Shown one piece after another: positions 5,853 through 9,686 of a stretch of 9,686 nt of DNA; positions within the stretch are counted from its first letter, which is position 1, and each line of letters opens with the position of its first letter. The notes beneath the pieces were generated by a model. That model did not search any database and had not been told where the DNA came from. It saw only the letters and a list, made by a program, of their open reading frames with translations. The translations under genes were made by a program, and so were the position numbers. The stretch covers positions 1-9,686 of the forward strand of contig JBOGDF010000219.1 of the NCBI GenBank assembly GCA_050701635.1, given 5' to 3'. This DNA comes from WHSM01 sp050701635. Its GTDB lineage: Bacteria; Actinomycetota; Actinomycetes; Mycobacteriales; Micromonosporaceae.

Positions 5853-5888
5853 ATTCCGTCCCGACAGCAAGAGGCACCCGTACGGAAT
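5853..5888. repeat. Inverted repeat ATTCCGT / ACGGAAT in the lhr upstream region
   Basis: ATTCCGT (5853-5859) and ACGGAAT (5882-5888) are perfect 7-bp inverted copies separated by 22 bases. The spacing could suit two regulator half-sites about three helical turns apart, or a stem-loop in a leader transcript. No function is assigned. Confidence 0.3.
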
Positions 5889-5925
5889 CCTCCTAGCGGA
5901 TCGGGCGGGCTGGGAACCGGGTGCT

Positions 5926-5941
5926 CGCCGCCGCGGCGGCG
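5926..5941. repeat. 16-bp perfect GC palindrome upstream of lhr
   Basis: CGCCGCCGCGGCGGCG is a perfect palindrome ending 23 bp before the lhr start codon. It would lie in the lhr leader RNA and might form a structure near the ribosome-binding site. In DNA this rich in GC, CCG/CGG runs can also arise by chance. Confidence 0.3.
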
Positions 5942-5964
5942 GAACGTCGTACCCCCGAGGCAAG

Positions 5965-8900
5965 ATGAATGGCGTGACCAGCAGTGACGGGCGCTCCGAG
6001 GCGCTGGCCGGGTTCGGCGAGGCCACCCGGCAGTGGTTCAGCTCGGCCTTCCACGCGCCGACCGACGCGCAGGCGGCGGCGTGGGCGGCGATCCGGGCCG
6101 GCCGGCACGCGCTGACGGTCGCCCCGACGGGGTCCGGGAAGACGCTCGCCGCGTTCCTCTGGTCGCTGGACCGGCTAGCCCGCGAGCCGGCGCCGACCGA
6201 CCCGGCCAAGCGCTGCCGGGTGCTGTATGTGAGCCCGCTCAAGGCGCTCGCCGTCGACGTCGAGCGCAACCTGCGTGCCCCACTCACCGGGATCCGGCAC
6301 GCCGCCGCCGCGCTGGGGCAGCCCCGGCCGGAGATCCGGGTCGCGATGCGTACCGGGGACACTCCGGCGACCGAGCGGCGGGCGTTCACGCGTACTCCCC
6401 CGGACATTCTCATCACCACCCCGGAGTCGCTGTTTCTGCTGCTCACCTCGGGCGCGCGGGAGGCGCTGCGGGGCGTCGAGACGGTGATCGTGGACGAGGT
6501 GCACGCGGTCTGCGGCAGCAAGCGCGGCGCCCACCTGGCGCTGTCGCTGGAGCGGCTGGACGCGCTGCTGGAGCGGCCGGCGCAGCGGATCGGGCTGTCC
6601 GCGACGGTGCGGCCCGTGGAGGTCGCGGCGCGTTTCCTGGGCGGCACGGCGCCGGTGGAGATCGTGCAGCCGCCGGCGGCGAAGACCATCGAGCTGACCA
6701 TCGAGGTGCCGGTCGAGGACATGACCGAGCTGGGCGAGGAGGACGACCAGGGGCGGCGTACCGCCTCGATCTGGCCGGCGGTCGAGGAGCGGGTGCTCGA
6801 CCTGATCACCTCGCACCGGTCGACCATCGTGTTCGCCAACTCGCGCCGGCTCGCCGAGCGGCTCTGCGCCCGGGTCAACGAGCTGCATCTTGAACGAGCC
6901 GGCGTCGCGCTTGCCGCCGGTGACCACCCGCCGGCTGAGGTGATGGCACAGTCCGGCACGGCGTACGGGGCGGCGGGCGTCATCGCGCGGGCGCACCACG
7001 GCTCGGTGTCGCGCGAGGAGCGCAAGCACATCGAGGAGGCGCTGAAGTCCGGGCAGCTGCCGGCGGTGGTGGCGACCAGCAGTCTCGAGCTCGGCATCGA
7101 CATGGGCGCGGTCGACCTGGTGGTGCAGGTGGACGCGCCGCCCAGCGTCGCGGCCGGGATGCAGCGGATCGGCCGCGCCGGCCACCAGGTGGGGGCGGTG
7201 TCCAAGGGCGTGGTGTTCCCCAAGCACCGCGGCGATCTGGCGCCCTGTGTGGCGGTCGCGGAACGGATGCGCGCCGGCGAGATCGAGCAGCTGCGGTATC
7301 CCCGCAACCCGCTCGACGTACTGGCCCAACAGGTCGTCGCGATGGTCTCGCTGGACGACTGGCCGGTGTCGCGTTTAGCTGCCTTGGTACGCCGCGCCGC
7401 GCCGTTCGCGGAGCTCTCCGACACCGTGCTGGAAGCCGTGCTCGACATGCTCGCCGGGCGCTATCCCTCGACCGCGTTCGCCGAGCTGCGGCCGCGGGTG
7501 CGGTGGGACCGGCACGACGGCGTACTGACCGGGCGGCCGGGGGCGCAGCGGCTCGCCGTCACCAGCGCAGGCACCATCCCCGACCGCGGCCTGTACGGCG
7601 TCTTCCTGGCCGGCGCCGCGAAGCCCACCCGGGTCGGCGAGCTGGACGAGGAGATGGTGTACGAGTCCCGGGTCGGCGACGTGTTCCTGCTCGGCTCCAC
7701 CAGCTGGCGGATCGAGGAGATCACCCACGACCGGGTGCTGGTCTCCCCCGCGCCCGGGGCGCCGGCGCGGATGCCGTTCTGGAAGGGCGACAACCCCGGG
7801 CGGCCGGCCGAGCTGGGTCGCGCGATCGGTGCGCTGTTGCGTTCTCTGGGCCGGGATTCGGAAGCGGGGGCGAGCCGGCTGCACGAGGCCGGGCTGGACG
7901 ACTTCGCCGCCGGCAACCTGCTCGGCTACCTCGCCGAGCAACGCGAAGCCGCAGGTCACGTGCCGGACGACCGTACGGTGGTGGTGGAGCGGTTCCGGGA
8001 CGAGCTGGGCGACTGGCGGCTCGCGGTGCACTGCGTACTGGGGTCGCGGGTGACCGCCGGCTGGGCGCTGGCGATCGGGGCCCGGCTGGCCGAGCGGTAC
8101 GGCGTCGACGCCCAGGTGCTGCCCAGCGACGACGGCATCGTGGTACGCCTCCCCGACACCACCGACGAGCCACCCGGCGCCGAGCTGGTCGCCTTCGATC
8201 CCGACGAGATCGCCGGCATCGTGGAGCAGGCCGTCGGCACGTCGGCGCTGTTCGCGGCCCGGTTCCGGGAGTGCGCCGCCCGGGCGCTGCTGCTCCCCCG
8301 GCGCGACCCCCGGCGCCGGCAGCCGCTGTGGCAGCAGCGGCAGCGCGCCGCACAGCTGCTCGACGTGGCCCGCGAGTTCGCCGACTTCCCGATCACGCTG
8401 GAGGCGGCTCGGGAGTGCCTGCAGGACGTGCTGGACCTGCCGGCGCTCACGTCGCTGATGGAAGGCATCGCCTCCCGGTCGGTACGGATGGTCGAGGTGC
8501 AGACGGCGCAGCCGTCGCCGTTCGCCCGTACCCTCCTCTTCGGCTACGTCGGCGCCTTCCTGTACGGCGAAGACGCCCCGCTCGCCGAGCGGCGCGCGGC
8601 CGCGCTGGCACTCGATCCCACGCTGCTCTCCGAGCTGCTCGGCAAGGCGGAGTTGCGGGAGCTGCTGGATCCCGAGGTGGTCGCCGAGACGGCCCGCCGG
8701 CTGCAGTGGCTGACCGACGACCGTACCCCCCGAGACGCCGAGGACATGGCCGAGCTGCTGCGGCTGCTGGGCGACCTGTCGGTGGCCGAGGTTCTGGCGC
8801 GCGGCGGGGCGGGGGGCTGGATGGACGAGCTGGCGGTGCAGCGGCGGGCGATCTCCGTACGGGTCGCGGGCGAGGCTCGGTGGATCGCGGTCGAGGACGC

Positions 8901-9686
8901 CGGCCGGTATCGGGACGCACTCGGGGCGGCGCTGCCGGTCGGGGTGGCGGAGGCGTACACCGAGCCGGTGGCGGACCCGGTGGGAGACCTGATCGGCCGG
9001 TACGCGCGTACCCACGGGCCCTTCACGGCGGCGCAGGCCGCGGCGCGGTTCGGGCTGCCGGTGGCGGCGGTGAGCGAGACGCTGCACCGGCTGGCCGCCG
9101 CGGGCCAGGGCAGCTGGGGCGAGTTCACGCCGGGCGTGACCGGTGAGGAGTGGTGCGACGGCGAGGTGCTGCGGCTGCTGCGCCGTCGCTCCCTCGCCGC
9201 GCTGCGCCGCGAGATCGAACCCGTCTCCGGGTACGCCCTGGCGAGCTTCCTGCCCGGATGGCAGCAGGTGGGCGGCGACGCGCTGGGCACCGGCGGAGTG
9301 GCCGACGCGGTCGAGGTGCTGCAGGGCTACCCGGTGCCCGCGTCCGCGCTGGAGCGCCTGGTGCTGCCGGCGCGCGTACCGGACTACTCGCCCGCGCACC
9401 TGGACGAGCTGACGCTGGCCGGCGAGGTGGTGTGGGCCGGTGCCGGGGCGCTCTCCGGCGGCGACGGCTGGGTCACGCTGGCGCCGGCCGACAACGCCGA
9501 CCTGCTGCTCCCGCCGCCCAACCCGGACGCCGAGCTCTCGCCGCTGCACCAGGGCGTGCTGGACGCGCTCGCCGACGGACAGGCGATGTTCTTCCGCCCG
9601 CTGTCCGACCGGATCGGCTCGGTCGACGACCCCGACCTGGCCGCCGCGATCTGGGATCTGGTGTGGGCCGGCCACCTGTCCAACGA
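5965..9686 (+). CDS. lhr: Lhr-family ATP-dependent DNA helicase (C-terminus cut by window edge)
   Basis: Open without a stop from ATG at 5965 to the window end, 1240 codons; actinobacterial full-length Lhr is about 1500 residues, so a few hundred are missing. GAGG at 5957-5960 is a modest ribosome-binding site; GTG at 5974 is an alternative start. The RecA-like core shows motif I APTGSGKT (53-60), TTPESL (151-156), motif II DEVH (177-180), motif III SAT (212-214), TSSLELGID (371-379) and motif VI QRIGRAGH (400-407). MPFWKGD, with W606, matches the Lhr-core segment where mycobacterial Lhr has a DNA-contacting tryptophan. Beyond about 850 come winged-helix modules of the large Lhr C-terminal domain, including DLIGRYARTHGPFTAAQAAA (from about 1010) and a region near 1062-1110 like the Lhr-CTD/AlkZ-type fold. 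Lhr is a 3'-5' translocase that unwinds RNA:DNA hybrids and is linked to DNA repair. All key core motifs look intact. Confidence 0.96.
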   Translation, partial: MNGVTSSDGRSEALAGFGEATRQWFSSAFHAPTDAQAAAWAAIRAGRHALTVAPTGSGKTLAAFLWSLDRLAREPAPTDPAKRCRVLYVSPLKALAVDVERNLRAPLTGIRHAAAALGQPRPEIRVAMRTGDTPATERRAFTRTPPDILITTPESLFLLLTSGAREALRGVETVIVDEVHAVCGSKRGAHLALSLERLDALLERPAQRIGLSATVRPVEVAARFLGGTAPVEIVQPPAAKTIELTIEVPVEDMTELGEEDDQGRRTASIWPAVEERVLDLITSHRSTIVFANSRRLAERLCARVNELHLERAGVALAAGDHPPAEVMAQSGTAYGAAGVIARAHHGSVSREERKHIEEALKSGQLPAVVATSSLELGIDMGAVDLVVQVDAPPSVAAGMQRIGRAGHQVGAVSKGVVFPKHRGDLAPCVAVAERMRAGEIEQLRYPRNPLDVLAQQVVAMVSLDDWPVSRLAALVRRAAPFAELSDTVLEAVLDMLAGRYPSTAFAELRPRVRWDRHDGVLTGRPGAQRLAVTSAGTIPDRGLYGVFLAGAAKPTRVGELDEEMVYESRVGDVFLLGSTSWRIEEITHDRVLVSPAPGAPARMPFWKGDNPGRPAELGRAIGALLRSLGRDSEAGASRLHEAGLDDFAAGNLLGYLAEQREAAGHVPDDRTVVVERFRDELGDWRLAVHCVLGSRVTAGWALAIGARLAERYGVDAQVLPSDDGIVVRLPDTTDEPPGAELVAFDPDEIAGIVEQAVGTSALFAARFRECAARALLLPRRDPRRRQPLWQQRQRAAQLLDVAREFADFPITLEAARECLQDVLDLPALTSLMEGIASRSVRMVEVQTAQPSPFARTLLFGYVGAFLYGEDAPLAERRAAALALDPTLLSELLGKAELRELLDPEVVAETARRLQWLTDDRTPRDAEDMAELLRLLGDLSVAEVLARGGAGGWMDELAVQRRAISVRVAGEARWIAVEDAGRYRDALGAALPVGVAEAYTEPVADPVGDLIGRYARTHGPFTAAQAAARFGLPVAAVSETLHRLAAAGQGSWGEFTPGVTGEEWCDGEVLRLLRRRSLAALRREIEPVSGYALASFLPGWQQVGGDALGTGGVADAVEVLQGYPVPASALERLVLPARVPDYSPAHLDELTLAGEVVWAGAGALSGGDGWVTLAPADNADLLLPPPNPDAELSPLHQGVLDALADGQAMFFRPLSDRIGSVDDPDLAAAIWDLVWAGHLSN

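Noticed and set aside
7375..9675. Very long minus-strand open frame (766 codons) opposite lhr
   Set aside because: It is the antisense shadow of a high-GC gene. Its composition is Arg/Gly/Pro/Gln-rich with no domain, whereas the plus strand carries every Lhr motif.

Overview
The window is high-GC DNA, with GTG starts, purine-rich Shine-Dalgarno sites, tightly packed genes and a striking excess of the tetramer GTAC. This points to an actinomycete. Codon texture and gene content suggest the Micromonosporaceae (Micromonospora or Actinoplanes relatives), but that family assignment is an inference, not something proven by the sequence. There are no rRNA, tRNA, CRISPR, transposase, integrase or phage genes. 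It looks like ordinary chromosome rather than a mobile island.

Region 1 (1-1418) is a divergent pair. On the minus strand is the N-terminal 218 residues of a MocR/PdxR-type regulator (GntR winged helix plus the start of an aminotransferase-like domain). On the plus strand is a pyridoxamine-5'-phosphate-oxidase-family split-barrel protein. The 112-bp spacer holds a promoter that would make the regulator mRNA nearly leaderless, a small dyad and direct repeats over that promoter, and five degenerate 14-16-bp tandem repeats in the leader of the oxidase-like gene. The natural reading is a B6/flavin-linked enzyme controlled by a PLP-sensing regulator.

Region 2 (1495-3174) is a secreted protein. 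It has a signal peptide, about three 45-residue YRL/YVY-type repeats resembling DUF5648 modules, and a GH99/WbsX-like glycoside-hydrolase domain carrying the NEWHEG motif.

Region 3 (3130-5402) is a type I Baeyer-Villiger-like flavin monooxygenase on the minus strand and a divergent TetR repressor on the plus strand. A 16-bp dyad lies between them, a typical repressor/target arrangement. The monooxygenase gene overlaps the tail of the secreted-protein gene by 45 bp, and the TetR gene overlaps the next convergent gene by 4 bp.

Region 4 (5399-9686) holds a small unassigned protein with a DUF1232-like C-terminus on the minus strand. A 188-bp spacer rich in inverted repeats follows, including a CRP-like dyad with a 5-bp centre. 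Next come the first 1240 codons of a large Lhr-type DNA helicase, cut by the window edge.

I do not see a clearly new multi-gene system. The points most worth checking are the tandem-repeat leader of the oxidase gene, the repeat/GH99-like fusion, the GTAC bias (Val codon GTA is almost always followed by C), and the clustered inverted repeats before lhr.
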